Source: Erythrobacter donghaensis (GTDB taxonomy: Bacteria; Pseudomonadota; Alphaproteobacteria; Sphingomonadales; Sphingomonadaceae). Taken from it: a DNA stretch of 64,000 nucleotides. The notes beneath the pieces were generated by a model. It was not told the origin of the DNA. It saw only the letters and a list, made by a program, of their open reading frames with translations, and searched no databases. Both the position numbers and the translations under genes were made by a program. This document shows, in pieces, positions 1 to 9,161 of this stretch (positions within the stretch are counted from its first letter, which is position 1; each line of letters starts with the position of its first letter). The DNA lies in assembly GCF_002155425.1 (NCBI RefSeq), contig NZ_MUYG01000008.1, positions 1 to 64,000 of the forward strand. Direction: 5' to 3'.

Positions 1-3000
1 CTCCCCGGTGATGAAGGTGCCCGCATCGGTCAGGCGGCGGCCATAGGCGAAGACATCCAGCGGCGCGGGGTTGGCAAAGCCCCCCACGCCCGACCCGCCC
101 TGATTGACCGCAGGATCGAAGCCGATGATCGACAGGCCCCCATTACCCACCAGAATCCCGCCCTGTTCGAGCGCGGTCCCGGTGTTGCGCACCAGCAGCC
201 CGCGGCTGAGGGCGATGTTGACCTCGCGCGCCCGGATATAGCCGAGCGGATCATTGCTCCCCGGTGCGGCAACGGCGAGCAGCGCGTCGCGTCCGGCGAA
301 TTCGGGATCGAACCGCAACTGCGCGATCATGTCGGCATCGGCGACCCAGATATAGCCCGATTGCAGCGACAGGATCCCGGAGAGCGCATTCGCTTCGTCG
401 GTGATGCGGATGCTGCCCGGCGTGACCAGTTCGATCCGCTCGCCCGAGCGGATTGAAAGCTCGTCGGCTAGGCCGGCGCCGATCAGGGCGAGATCGCCCT
501 CGATCCGGATAATCCCGCTGGCGAATGCCCCTGCGCGGATGCTAACCCCGGCGAAACCGCCGTCCTGGCTGCCAATCAGCGACAGGTCACGGATGATAAG
601 ATCGGGCTGGTCGGGGTCGCTGGTGGCGGTCACCTCAGGCACCCGGATCGTGAGCCCGCTGCCGGTGATCCGGCGCGCCTCGTCCGCGGTGAGGCTCCAG
701 CCTTCGCCTTCCGTATTGCCGCCCAGAATCGCGGTGAAATCGGTGTTGAGCGAGGTCAGCACCACACCGGCCGCGGCGATGCGCGCTCCGGGAAGGATGT
801 CGATCTGGCGCGAGGTCAGTCTGATCCTGTCGCCCCGGAGTCCGGCGAAGCCATCATCATCGCCCAGAATGGCGATCGCGCCCTGACTGGTGATGTCGAT
901 CACGGTCACCGGCTGCGCGGTGTTGGCGGGCGTACCGATGAAGCCGGCCTGACCGGTCTCGATCCGGATATTGCCGGTGGCATTGGCGCTCAGCGTATCG
1001 GCAACAGCGATGATGCCGCTGATCGCGCTCAGCACCGATGAAGGCGGCGTGCCGTCGACCCGATCGCCGGTGGCCAGCGCGGTCAGGTTGACGGCATTGA
1101 CCACACCGCTGGCGATATCGACCACGAAGCGCCCGGCGAAGTTCTCTGGCAGGGCGTCTGTCGATCCGCTGGCATTGGCGAAGAGGTTGATTGTGCCAGC
1201 GGTGATGGCCGCATCGCTGTCGTCGCGGATCTGCAGCACGGCAGTGCCGCCGAAGGCTTGGCCGGTGGCGCCGGTGACGGCATTGGCCGCAATCTCGATC
1301 AGGTCGGCGCCGATCTGCGAGGTGCCGCCAATGGAGACCCGCGCCTCGCCCGCACGCGCGATTCCCCCCTGCCCGCGCTCGGCGAAGGCATTGGCGGTGA
1401 CAAACAGCTCGTCAGCCGTCACCGTGGAGCGAGCAAGATTGAGCTCCACCCGCGCGCCGGTGGCATTGCCCGAGGTCGCGCCCTCGCCGCCGCGATAGAT
1501 CGATTCGACTCGCAGGATCCCGGCGCTGCTCTGATTCTGGTTCACGGTCAGGCTCGAGTTGTTCAGCGTGACGCTGACCGGGCCCTGATTCGAGTTGATC
1601 GGCAGCGCATTGCCGCCCCGCAGCGCGCCATCGCCGCCGGTGACATTGTTGGCGATCAGCAGCTCGCCGCCGACGGTGAGGTTCGAATCGAGCAGATCGA
1701 CGAACAGGAACCCGCTCTCGGCATCGCCGCCCACCCCGTCTGTCGCCTGTGCATCGCCGCCGCGTGCGGTGGTCTCGATCCGCAAGGTGCCGCCGCTGAA
1801 ATCGGTCTGCGACAGGTTGAAGCTTGCGCTCGCACCCTGCGCATCGCCGCCGCGCGCGAAGCCAAGCCCGCCCTGCGCCGCGCCGCCCAGCACGATCCCG
1901 CTCTGGCCCTGCCCGTCGGGCGTGAAATTGATCGTCGCGCCGCTGGCGCTGAAACTGACCACCCCGGATTCGCCGTTGCTGATCGCATCGCCGCCGCGCT
2001 GGCCGCTGCCGCCGGTGATCTCGTCACGCACCGTCAGCACGCCGATCACGTTGAGTGTCGCGTCGCGCACCTCCACCTCGTTGCGCCCGCCAAAGGCGTC
2101 GCCGCCATCGCCGGTGCCCGAGCCATCGCCGCCGATCCCGCCGCTACCGCTGCCGATCAGCCCGAGGGTCGCCTCGGCCCCGTTCAGGACCCGGATCTGG
2201 CGCGAGCCGCCGAAAGCTGTCCCGCCGTCGACGTTGCTGGTCGAAGCCCCGCTGTTGCCGCCTTGCGAGAAGACAGTGAAGACCGTCTGGCCGGTGATGA
2301 TCCGCGATCCGGCCCCATCGGCCAGTATCTCGGCAAACCCGCCCCCGCCGAGGCCGCCGGTGCCGCCCTCGACCGAAGAGCTTCCGCCGAACCCGCGCGC
2401 CGTCAGGGTGATCACCGGGATCGCGCCGATATCCGCCGCCGGATCGAGCGGCAGTTCGATGCCGCCGCCTGCCTCAGCACGCAGGCGGATGGTGCCGCCG
2501 TTGCCATCGCCGCCAAAACCGTCGCCGCCATTGGTGCTCCCACCGAATCCGTCGGCGTTGAGGATCGCGCCATCGCCGGGGGCGAACTGGAGGTCGGTCG
2601 GGACGTTGCGCTGCACGATCAACCGGCTGCCGGCGCCGATGCTGACAAGCTCGGCCTGCCCGCCAAAGCCGTCGCCGCCTTCGTGCACCGCGCCGGTGCC
2701 GCCGCGCCCGGTGGCGATGGCTTGCAGCGAGCCGAAGGTGAGGCTCGTCCCCCCCTGCGCCTGCACCAATGCGCGTCCGCCCGTGCCATTGCCCGCGGCA
2801 AAATCCGTCTGGCTTTCGCCCCCCTGTCCGCTGGCGAACAGCTGGGTGTGGCCTGTAGCGGTGAGGCTGCCGGGCGCGGTCGCCCCGATGTTGCCGATGA
2901 AGGCATCGCCGCCCAGCCCTTCGCCGCCCGCGCCGTCGGCGCTGGTTCCGCCGGTGCCCGAGGTATCGAGCAGCACGCTGCCGAGGGTGATGATGGTGCC

Positions 3001-5928
3001 ATCGGTCTCGATCGCGGCGCGCCCACCGATCCCGTCGCCGCCGCGCCCGAGATTGGCAAAGCCGCCCGATCCGGTGGCCAGCAGGCTGAGGTCGAGGCTG
3101 TCGAGCCGCCCGCCCTGCCCGCCGACCACGCTGGCCGTGCCGCCGAGCCCGGTGCCGCCCGTGCCGCCAGTGCCGCCGGCGCCGAGCGCCTGAATCAGGA
3201 CCTCGCCGACACTCACCGCCCCGGCGTTGAGCTTGAGCGAGGCATTGCCGCCGCTGCCGTCTCCGGCACGACCGGCGCGCAGATTGACGCTCGCATCCAG
3301 ACCGCCGCTACCGCCAAAGCCGCTGGAGTCGATTGTGAGGAAGGCAAAACCGGCCGTGCCGTCACCCAACGCGCCGGTGCCGCTTAGCAGCGCCACGCCC
3401 GCTTGCGCGGTCCCGCCCGTGCCGTTGCCGCCGCGTCCGGCAGAGGCTGCGGTGGCCCCCGCACCGCCGGTCCCGCCTGTCCCTTGCGCCGAGGCGAGCG
3501 CATTGCCGCCGACGCTGAGTTCGCCGAAATCGCCGTCGGCCAACAGATAGGCCCCGCCATTGATGGTGGGATCGGCCTGATTGGCGGTTCCGGCATCGCC
3601 GCCGAGGCCATCACCACCCGCGCCGCCTGCGCCGCCGCCTTCGCCGCCGAACCTGCCGTCCCCCCCGCGTCCGTCGACACGGACGCTGGCGAGCCCGGCG
3701 ATGGCGAGACGCCCGCCCTCGTCGGCGGAGCCGACTGCCTGAAACAGCGCCGTGCCGCCGCGGCCGATCCCGCCTGTACCGCCTACGCCGAATTCGGCAT
3801 TTCCGCCGCTGGCCGAAGCATCGGCGGAAGCGTTACCGCCGAGTTCGATCGTTCCGCTTTCGGCCAACGCGCCCGCCACGCCGCCGAAGGCATCGCCGCC
3901 GGTGACACCGCCGCCGCCACTCGCCCCGGCCTCTGCGAGGAACGTGCCGCCCACCCGCGCCAACCCGCGGTCGCGGGCGATCATCCGCGCCACCCCGCCA
4001 AGTGCGAGCCCGCCGCTTCCGCTGACGTTCTGCCCGCCCGAAGCGAGCGCCAGCAGGTTGAGCGCGCCCTCGATGGCAAGCACCCCGTTCCGGTCGACCA
4101 CAATCGTCGCCTCGCCCGCATCGGCCAGCGCGCCCGGGCCGGTGATGCTGGAACTGGCATTGGCAAAGGCATTGGCGCTGAGAACGGCATCGCCGCGCAC
4201 CGTGATATTGCTCGATCCGGTGATCGCGATCCGGGCATTGCCGCCGAAGGTATCCGACGCGGTGGAGGGGCTGGTCGTGTCGCCGTTCGCTCCGGTCGCA
4301 TCGGCCAGCACGAACAGGTTGCTGCCGAAGCTTGCCTGCCCGCCGCCGCTCACCAGCACTTGCGCGGTGCCGCCGCGCGCTTCGGCGCCGGTGCGGATAT
4401 TGCCGAGCGTGGTGCCGAACGCCCCTGCGCGCACGTTGGTGAGCCCGCCGATCGTCACCTGCCCGCCGTCAATCGCGATCTCCGCCAGCCCGCCGCGCGC
4501 GCTGCCGGCGGTGCGGTTGAGGTCCTCCGCCCCGCCAAAGGCCTCCGCGGTGACCGTCACCCGGCCACCGATCGTGAGCACCGAGGTCGACCCGCTCGAC
4601 ACGATCCGCGCGGTTCCGCCGGTAGCATTGATCTCATCAAGCGATTGCAGGCTGGAACTCACCACCCCGTAATCGCGCGCGTCGACCAGCACGTCGCCGT
4701 CGATCGTGAAAGTGCCGCCCGACACCGATCGGACCGCTGCGCCAAGGCTGCCGACCAGCCAGAGGTTGCCCGCATAGGAGGAATTGCCAGCGGCGGTTTC
4801 AGCCACCGTCTGCCCGGTGCCGATCGCCAGCACGTTCGATGTCGCGGCCAGATCGCGCAAAGTGATATCCGCCCGCACGTCGCTGGTCGCGCGGGTACCG
4901 CGGAACTCGACCGAATCGAAATCGTCGCGGATCGAGCCGGTGTCGACGTCGCGGCCCGAGACGTCGTAATTGGCCGCCAGAATGATCTCGCCGTTGATCA
5001 CGCCTGCGCTCTGCGCCGGATCGAAGCCGAGATTGCCCGAAAACAGCATCGAAATCGGATCCTGCGAGGCACGGGCCAGCGCGTAGATCATGTGATTGTC
5101 GCCCGCGCCGGTGCTCGACGGGCCGCCGATATTGCCGTCAAGCGTCACCACCTGCCCGCTCGCCGCGGTGCCGACGGGGATGGAGATATCGAACAACCCG
5201 TTCGACAGGCGCAGGTTCACTACCTCGCCCGCGACATAGGCGTGGGTGCCGTTGACCCGCGCCGTGCCGGACATCTGCACGTCTGCGGCGACAACGGCAA
5301 AGAAGGAATTCTCCGCCAGCGCGCTGATCCGCGCGCGCGGGTTCACCTGCACCCGCGCAGTCGATCCGGGCTGGCCCTGCAGGGTCAGGAACCCGCCGCC
5401 GACGAAATCGTCGAAGCTCTGCGGCGTGGTGTCGAGCGTGGTCAGCAGCAGACTGCCGACATCGAAAGTCGCGGTCTCGCCCACCAGAATGCCGGTCGGC
5501 GAATAGAAGGCGAGAAACCCGCCCGGCACGAACTGGCCCGATGCATCGCGCACCTGCCCCAGCACGCTGCCGTTGATGACGACGATGTTGTTGTTCTGGG
5601 TCGGCAGGATGCGGTTGAGCACCGCGAAATTGTCCCCCTGCGCGGCGCGGAAGATCGCGGTGGCCCCGGTGCGCAAGAAATCGAGCGCATTGCCCGAATT
5701 GTCGACATCCGGTGTCCAGTCGATCACCGCGGTGGGCGAGAACACGTCGACCTGCGTGGTGGTGCCGTTGGGGGTGGTGATCTCGGCCGATCCGACCACG
5801 ACATTGCCGCCCGCGGCAATCCCCTGCGCCGCCGCGCGCTGGGGCACGCCCAGCACCAGCGCGAGCGCCAGCGCCGTGCTGCCGCAACCGACCATCAGGC
5901 GTGAACGTTTGGCATGCGTGCGGGTCAT
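1..5928 (-). CDS. Giant TpsA-type exoprotein (haemagglutinin-like adhesin), 3' end outside window
   Basis: Secreted partner of a two-partner secretion system. The frame is open from an ATG at 5928 to the left edge (at least 1976 residues), and I checked it at several points without finding a stop or frameshift. The N-terminus is a signal sequence with a hydrophobic core ending near AAAQG. A TPS/haemagglutination domain follows, with the typical phrase SPTGILVG and then FDVGSLLLTT around residues 130-150. From about residue 550 to 1550 the protein is a long run of beta-helix-like repeats with a GGDGxGGxA signature about every 60-70 residues. The part nearest the left edge loses the glycine blocks and looks like ordinary filamentous beta-helix. 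It starts one base after the TpsB stop (TGAGATG), so the two genes are probably translationally coupled. The family is clear; the bound target is unknown. Confidence 0.85.
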   Translation of the reverse strand, partial: MTRTHAKRSRLMVGCGSTALALALVLGVPQRAAAQGIAAGGNVVVGSAEITTPNGTTTQVDVFSPTAVIDWTPDVDNSGNALDFLRTGATAIFRAAQGDNFAVLNRILPTQNNNIVVINGSVLGQVRDASGQFVPGGFLAFYSPTGILVGETATFDVGSLLLTTLDTTPQSFDDFVGGGFLTLQGQPGSTARVQVNPRARISALAENSFFAVVAADVQMSGTARVNGTHAYVAGEVVNLRLSNGLFDISIPVGTAASGQVVTLDGNIGGPSSTGAGDNHMIYALARASQDPISMLFSGNLGFDPAQSAGVINGEIILAANYDVSGRDVDTGSIRDDFDSVEFRGTRATSDVRADITLRDLAATSNVLAIGTGQTVAETAAGNSSYAGNLWLVGSLGAAVRSVSGGTFTIDGDVLVDARDYGVVSSSLQSLDEINATGGTARIVSSGSTSVLTIGGRVTVTAEAFGGAEDLNRTAGSARGGLAEIAIDGGQVTIGGLTNVRAGAFGTTLGNIRTGAEARGGTAQVLVSGGGQASFGSNLFVLADATGANGDTTSPSTASDTFGGNARIAITGSSNITVRGDAVLSANAFANASSSITGPGALADAGEATIVVDRNGVLAIEGALNLLALASGGQNVSGSGGLALGGVARMIARDRGLARVGGTFLAEAGASGGGGVTGGDAFGGVAGALAESGTIELGGNASADASASGGNAEFGVGGTGGIGRGGTALFQAVGSADEGGRLAIAGLASVRVDGRGGDGRFGGEGGGAGGAGGDGLGGDAGTANQADPTINGGAYLLADGDFGELSVGGNALASAQGTGGTGGAGATAASAGRGGNGTGGTAQAGVALLSGTGALGDGTAGFAFLTIDSSGFGGSGGLDASVNLRAGRAGDGSGGNASLKLNAGAVSVGEVLIQALGAGGTGGTGGTGLGGTASVVGGQGGRLDSLDLSLLATGSGGFANLGRGGDGIGGRAAIETDGTIITLGSVLLDTSGTGGTSADGAGGEGLGGDAFIGNIGATAPGSLTATGHTQLFASGQGGESQTDFAAGNGTGGRALVQAQGGTSLTFGSLQAIATGRGGTGAVHEGGDGFGGQAELVSIGAGSRLIVQRNVPTDLQFAPGDGAILNADGFGGSTNGGDGFGGDGNGGTIRLRAEAGGGIELPLDPAADIGAIPVITLTARGFGGSSSVEGGTGGLGGGGFAEILADGAGSRIITGQTVFTVFSQGGNSGASTSNVDGGTAFGGSRQIRVLNGAEATLGLIGSGSGGIGGDGSGTGDGGDAFGGRNEVEVRDATLNVIGVLTVRDEITGGSGQRGGDAISNGESGVVSFSASGATINFTPDGQGQSGIVLGGAAQGGLGFARGGDAQGASASFNLSQTDFSGGTLRIETTARGGDAQATDGVGGDAESGFLFVDLLDSNLTVGGELLIANNVTGGDGALRGGNALPINSNQGPVSVTLNNSSLTVNQNQSSAGILRVESIYRGGEGATSGNATGARVELNLARSTVTADELFVTANAFAERGQGGIARAGEARVSIGGTSQIGADLIEIAANAVTGATGQAFGGTAVLQIRDDSDAAITAGTINLFANASGSTDALPENFAGRFVVDIASGVVNAVNLTALATGDRVDGTPPSSVLSAISGIIAVADTLSANATGNIRIETGQAGFIGTPANTAQPVTVIDITSQGAIAILGDDDGFAGLRGDRIRLTSRQIDILPGARIAAAGVVLTSLNTDFTAILGGNTEGEGWSLTADEARRITGSGLTIRVPEVTATSDPDQPDLIIRDLSLIGSQDGGFAGVSIRAGAFASGIIRIEGDLALIGAGLADELSIRSGERIELVTPGSIRITDEANALSGILSLQSGYIWVADADMIAQLRFDPEFAGRDALLAVAAPGSNDPLGYIRAREVNIALSRGLLVRNTGTALEQGGILVGNGGLSIIGFDPAVNQGGSGVGGFANPAPLDVFAYGRRLTDAGTFITGE

Positions 5929-5929
5929 C

Positions 5930-7774
5930 TCAGAATCTCCACGGGAACAGGCGGGCGGTGAGCGTGAACATGAAGCGCACGTCGCCCCTTTCGGCAGCAA
6001 GATCGGGGCGGGTCAGGGGCACCGCGACGAGGAAATCCCCCTGCACCCCCGGCCCCCAGGCCATGCGGACCCCGGCGCCGGCCGACCACAGCCGGTCGGG
6101 GTTGGTCGCGCGGCGGCTCGGGTCTTCGTTCCAGACATGGGCCACGTCGGTGAACAGGTAGGTCTGCCAGGCAGTCGCGGTGATGCTTTCAGGCATCAGG
6201 GTGCCGAAGCGCACTTCGAAACTGTTCATGATGCCGCTGTCACCCAGCACCGCGCCCGGATCATAGCCGCGCCCGATCGAGAAACTGCCCGCCGCGATCT
6301 CCTCGAAGGCGGGGAGCGCATCGCCGGTGATCTGCGCCTGATTTTCCAGCACGAAAGCGAGCTTGGGGATCGGGCGATATTCGAGATCGGCGTTGAGCCG
6401 CAGCAGGCTGGGGGTGGGATCGGCCTCGATCCGGCTCGGCGGCGCCACCCCGCCGAACAGGCAGGCGAGCAGGTTGGGACGGCAATCGGGACTGGCCGAG
6501 AGCACATCGAGCCCCTGCCGCGCCTCAAGCGCATAGCGCAGCCGGAATTTAGGCTCGAACGGGGTGTAGCCGTCCCCGCGCTGCACCGAACCGCGGTCCA
6601 GCACCTCGCCCGCAACCCGCGCAAAGACCATCCGCACCCGGTCGCGCGTCAGGGCAATGTCGTTCACATCGACATCCTGATCGACCAGATCGACCCCGCC
6701 ATCGACATAAAGGCTGTGCTGGCGCGAGCGGATGATCGGATAGCTGGCGAACAGGCTGGCAAACAGCGTGTCGGCCTCGACATCGAAGCCCGCGATGCCG
6801 GTGTCGGGATCGGTTTGGCTGAGCGTCAATTGCCCGCCCAGCCGCAGGCCTTCGCTGCCCACCCGAAAATCGTGGCCGATCTGGACGGTCTGCTGCTCGC
6901 GGAATTCGAGCGTGCTGAACACCGCCACAGACGTGCGGTCGCCGAGGCCCGTGACGTCGTAGATCTCGCCCCGCACCGTGCCCCCGAACCGCCCGATCGC
7001 GCGCGAGCCCAAATTCTGGACGTTGACATCGACCATGCCCTTCTGGCGCAGCACCGCGATCTCGCCCACCAGATCGCCCGGCGCGCCGCCCGCAGCCGGA
7101 CGCAGCGACAGGCGCACGTCGAGCCCGGGCAGATCGTCGGCGAGCAGCAGGTAACGCTCGGCCTCGTTGGTGTTGAACACCTCCGCTTGCGTCAGCTTTT
7201 CGAGATAGCCCGCGACCAGCCGTTCCGAAGGCCCCGCCTCGCCGCGCACGCGCACTGCCGTCAGCCGTCCGAACACGACCGTGAAATCGGGGACGCCATC
7301 CGACAGGCTCTGCTCGGGGATTTCGACCGTGGCGAGATAGCCTTGGCGGCGCAGGATGGCGTTGGCCTCGGCGCGGATGTCGCACAGCACCGCCACCGGC
7401 AGTTCGCGCCCGACGTAATCGGCATAGGCGCCTTCAAGCGAGAGGCCCGGCACTCGCTCCAGCCCGGCAAAGGCCGCGCCTTTCACGGTGAAGCGGATGT
7501 CCTTGAAGTCGGGCCGGTCGAGCGCGCAGGGCGGGCGCTCCATGTCGCCACCGATGGTGAGCGTCGGGGCCTGTTCGGCGCGGCGCAGTTCGGGCGGGAT
7601 CAGATCGGTGCGGTTGGGCGGGGTGATGCCGGGCGGCAATTGCTGCTGGGCAAGCGCCGGGCTGGCCACAGCCGCCAGCGCGGTGGCCGACGCGGCGAGC
7701 GCGAGCAGACGGCGGAGCGCAAGCGGCACGGGGCCGGGCCGCTCAGCTGGCAGGCTGGTAAGACGGTGCAGCAA
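5930..7774 (-). CDS. TpsB outer-membrane transporter (ShlB/FhaC/HecB family)
   Basis: Omp85-superfamily pore that exports the adjacent exoprotein. It has a signal peptide (LRRLLALAASATALAAVASPALAQ), a short proline-rich linker, a POTRA region with the family-like stretch LRRQGYLATVEIPEQSLSDG, and a C-terminal 16-strand-type barrel ending in TARLFPWRF, with terminal Phe as in outer-membrane proteins. The start is uncertain. The frame opens at 7951, but that extension looks non-coding. I chose TTG 7774, which has a G-rich ribosome-binding site about 4 bases upstream; GTG 7729 at the signal peptide is the alternative. It lies immediately upstream of the exoprotein gene, the usual tpsB-tpsA order. 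Confidence 0.85.
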   Translation of the reverse strand: MLHRLTSLPAERPGPVPLALRRLLALAASATALAAVASPALAQQQLPPGITPPNRTDLIPPELRRAEQAPTLTIGGDMERPPCALDRPDFKDIRFTVKGAAFAGLERVPGLSLEGAYADYVGRELPVAVLCDIRAEANAILRRQGYLATVEIPEQSLSDGVPDFTVVFGRLTAVRVRGEAGPSERLVAGYLEKLTQAEVFNTNEAERYLLLADDLPGLDVRLSLRPAAGGAPGDLVGEIAVLRQKGMVDVNVQNLGSRAIGRFGGTVRGEIYDVTGLGDRTSVAVFSTLEFREQQTVQIGHDFRVGSEGLRLGGQLTLSQTDPDTGIAGFDVEADTLFASLFASYPIIRSRQHSLYVDGGVDLVDQDVDVNDIALTRDRVRMVFARVAGEVLDRGSVQRGDGYTPFEPKFRLRYALEARQGLDVLSASPDCRPNLLACLFGGVAPPSRIEADPTPSLLRLNADLEYRPIPKLAFVLENQAQITGDALPAFEEIAAGSFSIGRGYDPGAVLGDSGIMNSFEVRFGTLMPESITATAWQTYLFTDVAHVWNEDPSRRATNPDRLWSAGAGVRMAWGPGVQGDFLVAVPLTRPDLAAERGDVRFMFTLTARLFPWRF

Positions 7775-7999
7775 TGTCCCCCCCACAAATGTGCGGGACG
7801 ACAAGAGGGCAGGCAGTGCGCAATCCCCCGTCGTCACGCCCGTTGGCAACAGCACGAGCGACACGGCACTTCCCTTGTGCCGGTCGTCGTTTCGTTGCGA
7901 CCCCTTCCTTGCGGCGGAACCTACTCTTGCGTCCCGCAAACACAAGCGCACAGCGCACTTGCCGTGCGTCGGCAGGACACTTTGTCGCGTTTACACAAA

Positions 8000-8013
8000 T
8001 GTTAGCGCTGTCA
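8000..8013. promoter_or_regulatory. LacI-type operator-like palindrome upstream of the TPS operon
   Basis: TGTTAGCGCTGTCA is a near-palindrome around AGCGCT with outer TG/CA, the shape of LacI-family operators. It resembles the sugar-responsive operators described in Caulobacter. It sits between the end of the lipoprotein gene and the tpsB start. No LacI gene is adjacent. Assignment is by symmetry only. Confidence 0.35.
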
Positions 8014-8054
8014 CCGGCGCGCAGGTGGAGTGCGAGGCCGGTGGGCGGGGCCCG

Positions 8055-8906
8055 TCAGCCAGCCGCGGAGAGCATCACCTTGGCCGAAGCGCCCGACAAG
8101 GCGCCGGGCTCGGCGGGGAGCTTGGCCGGGCGGGCCGCGCCGGGATAGGCCTGCTTCAGAAGCGCCAGTGCCTCAGTGATGCGGGCATGGGCGGCGGGGT
8201 TCTCGGCCTTGATCGCCGCGCCGTGGGTGGCAAAGGCGCTGGCGGCGACGGCGGCAAAGCCATAGCCGTCGAGATAGGGCTCGTAGGCGTCGTTGCTGGC
8301 AAGCTGGCGATACATCGCGCTCGACCGCTCGATCATGTCGGCGATCACCCCGGTGGCGACCTTGGCGCTGCTGGCGTCGCTCTTGGGCGCCTTGGTCGCG
8401 GCCTGACGCAGCGCGGCGATGATGGCGTCATAGGCTGTATTGACCTCGGCCACCGGCTTGCCCGCAAAGGCCGCGTCGGAGGCAGCGGTGAACAGCGGCT
8501 TCACATCCTTGACTCCCAGCTTGGTGAAGGTCGGGTCTATTTCGACCAGCACTTCGCTGACCGGGTGGGCGAACATCTCGGCAGCGGCCTGCTTGTTGCC
8601 CGCCGCATAGGCATCGCGCGCGGCGGCGACATGGGCTTCGGCGACCGCAAGCGCGATGCCATAGGCGACCGGATCGGTGGCCGCATCGGCAGCTGCGACG
8701 CCGCCCTCGCCTTCGCCGCCTGCCCCCACAGCGCCTTCACCCTCGCCCCCGGCGCTCTCGCCGCTCTCGCCCGCGACTGCCGCGCTTTCGCCGCCAGCCT
8801 CGCCCCCGGCCTCACCGCCCGCTTCGCCGCCGCAGGCCGCGAGCAGACCGCCCGCCAGCGCCGTGCCGAGGCCGAGCTGGGTCCAGAGTTTGAGCGTGCT
8901 GTTCAT
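8055..8906 (-). CDS. Lipoprotein with Gly/Glu/Ala-rich N-terminal linker, function unknown
   Basis: A 283-residue protein starting at ATG 8906 with a lipoprotein signal: LGLGTALAGGLLAAC, lipobox Cys at about residue 25. The next ~50 residues are low-complexity Gly/Glu/Ala/Ser, beginning with four GGEA-type units, and probably form an acidic flexible tether. The rest is Ala-rich and helical, with phrases such as AYDAIIAALRQAATK and IADMIERSSAMYRQLASND, and looks like a helical bundle. I do not recognise a family with confidence; an imelysin- or EfeO-like helical bundle is possible. The frame stays open a long way upstream of this start, but that extension is antisense to the peptidase gene and is not credible. 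Divergent from the S46 peptidase across about 255 bases. Confidence 0.7.
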   Translation of the reverse strand: MNSTLKLWTQLGLGTALAGGLLAACGGEAGGEAGGEAGGESAAVAGESGESAGGEGEGAVGAGGEGEGGVAAADAATDPVAYGIALAVAEAHVAAARDAYAAGNKQAAAEMFAHPVSEVLVEIDPTFTKLGVKDVKPLFTAASDAAFAGKPVAEVNTAYDAIIAALRQAATKAPKSDASSAKVATGVIADMIERSSAMYRQLASNDAYEPYLDGYGFAAVAASAFATHGAAIKAENPAAHARITEALALLKQAYPGAARPAKLPAEPGALSGASAKVMLSAAG

Positions 8907-9161
8907 GACGGGCGTGATCCTTCGGTGGGGAGAAATTACGTAGTGCGCTCCCCATGGAGCAGATGATAATGGTTCGCAAGAGCCTATCGCCTGGAATGTC
9001 GCTCGCCGAACGGCGTGGGCGGTTCGTCGATGGCGCACAATGCCTCTTCCCAGCCGCTGCGCATCTGGCCTAACAGCGCGCCTTCGCCCGTCCGCGGGCC
9101 AAGCCATAGCCACTGCGTCCCTGCGGGCGCGGTGCAGCGCAATACCAAGGGGAAGCACCTG

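Noticed and set aside
1258..3387. Long open frame on the plus strand opposite the giant exoprotein
   Set aside because: It is antisense to a continuous, domain-consistent minus-strand gene and has a composition typical of a GC-rich shadow frame.
1..5000. Repeat-rich DNA considered as CRISPR or tandem repeat array
   Set aside because: The repetition is at protein level (glycine blocks) in an open coding frame. There are no fixed-length direct repeats with spacers.
5573..8005. 810-codon plus-strand frame opposite the TPS genes
   Set aside because: It is antisense to tpsB and the start of tpsA, with no recognisable protein features.
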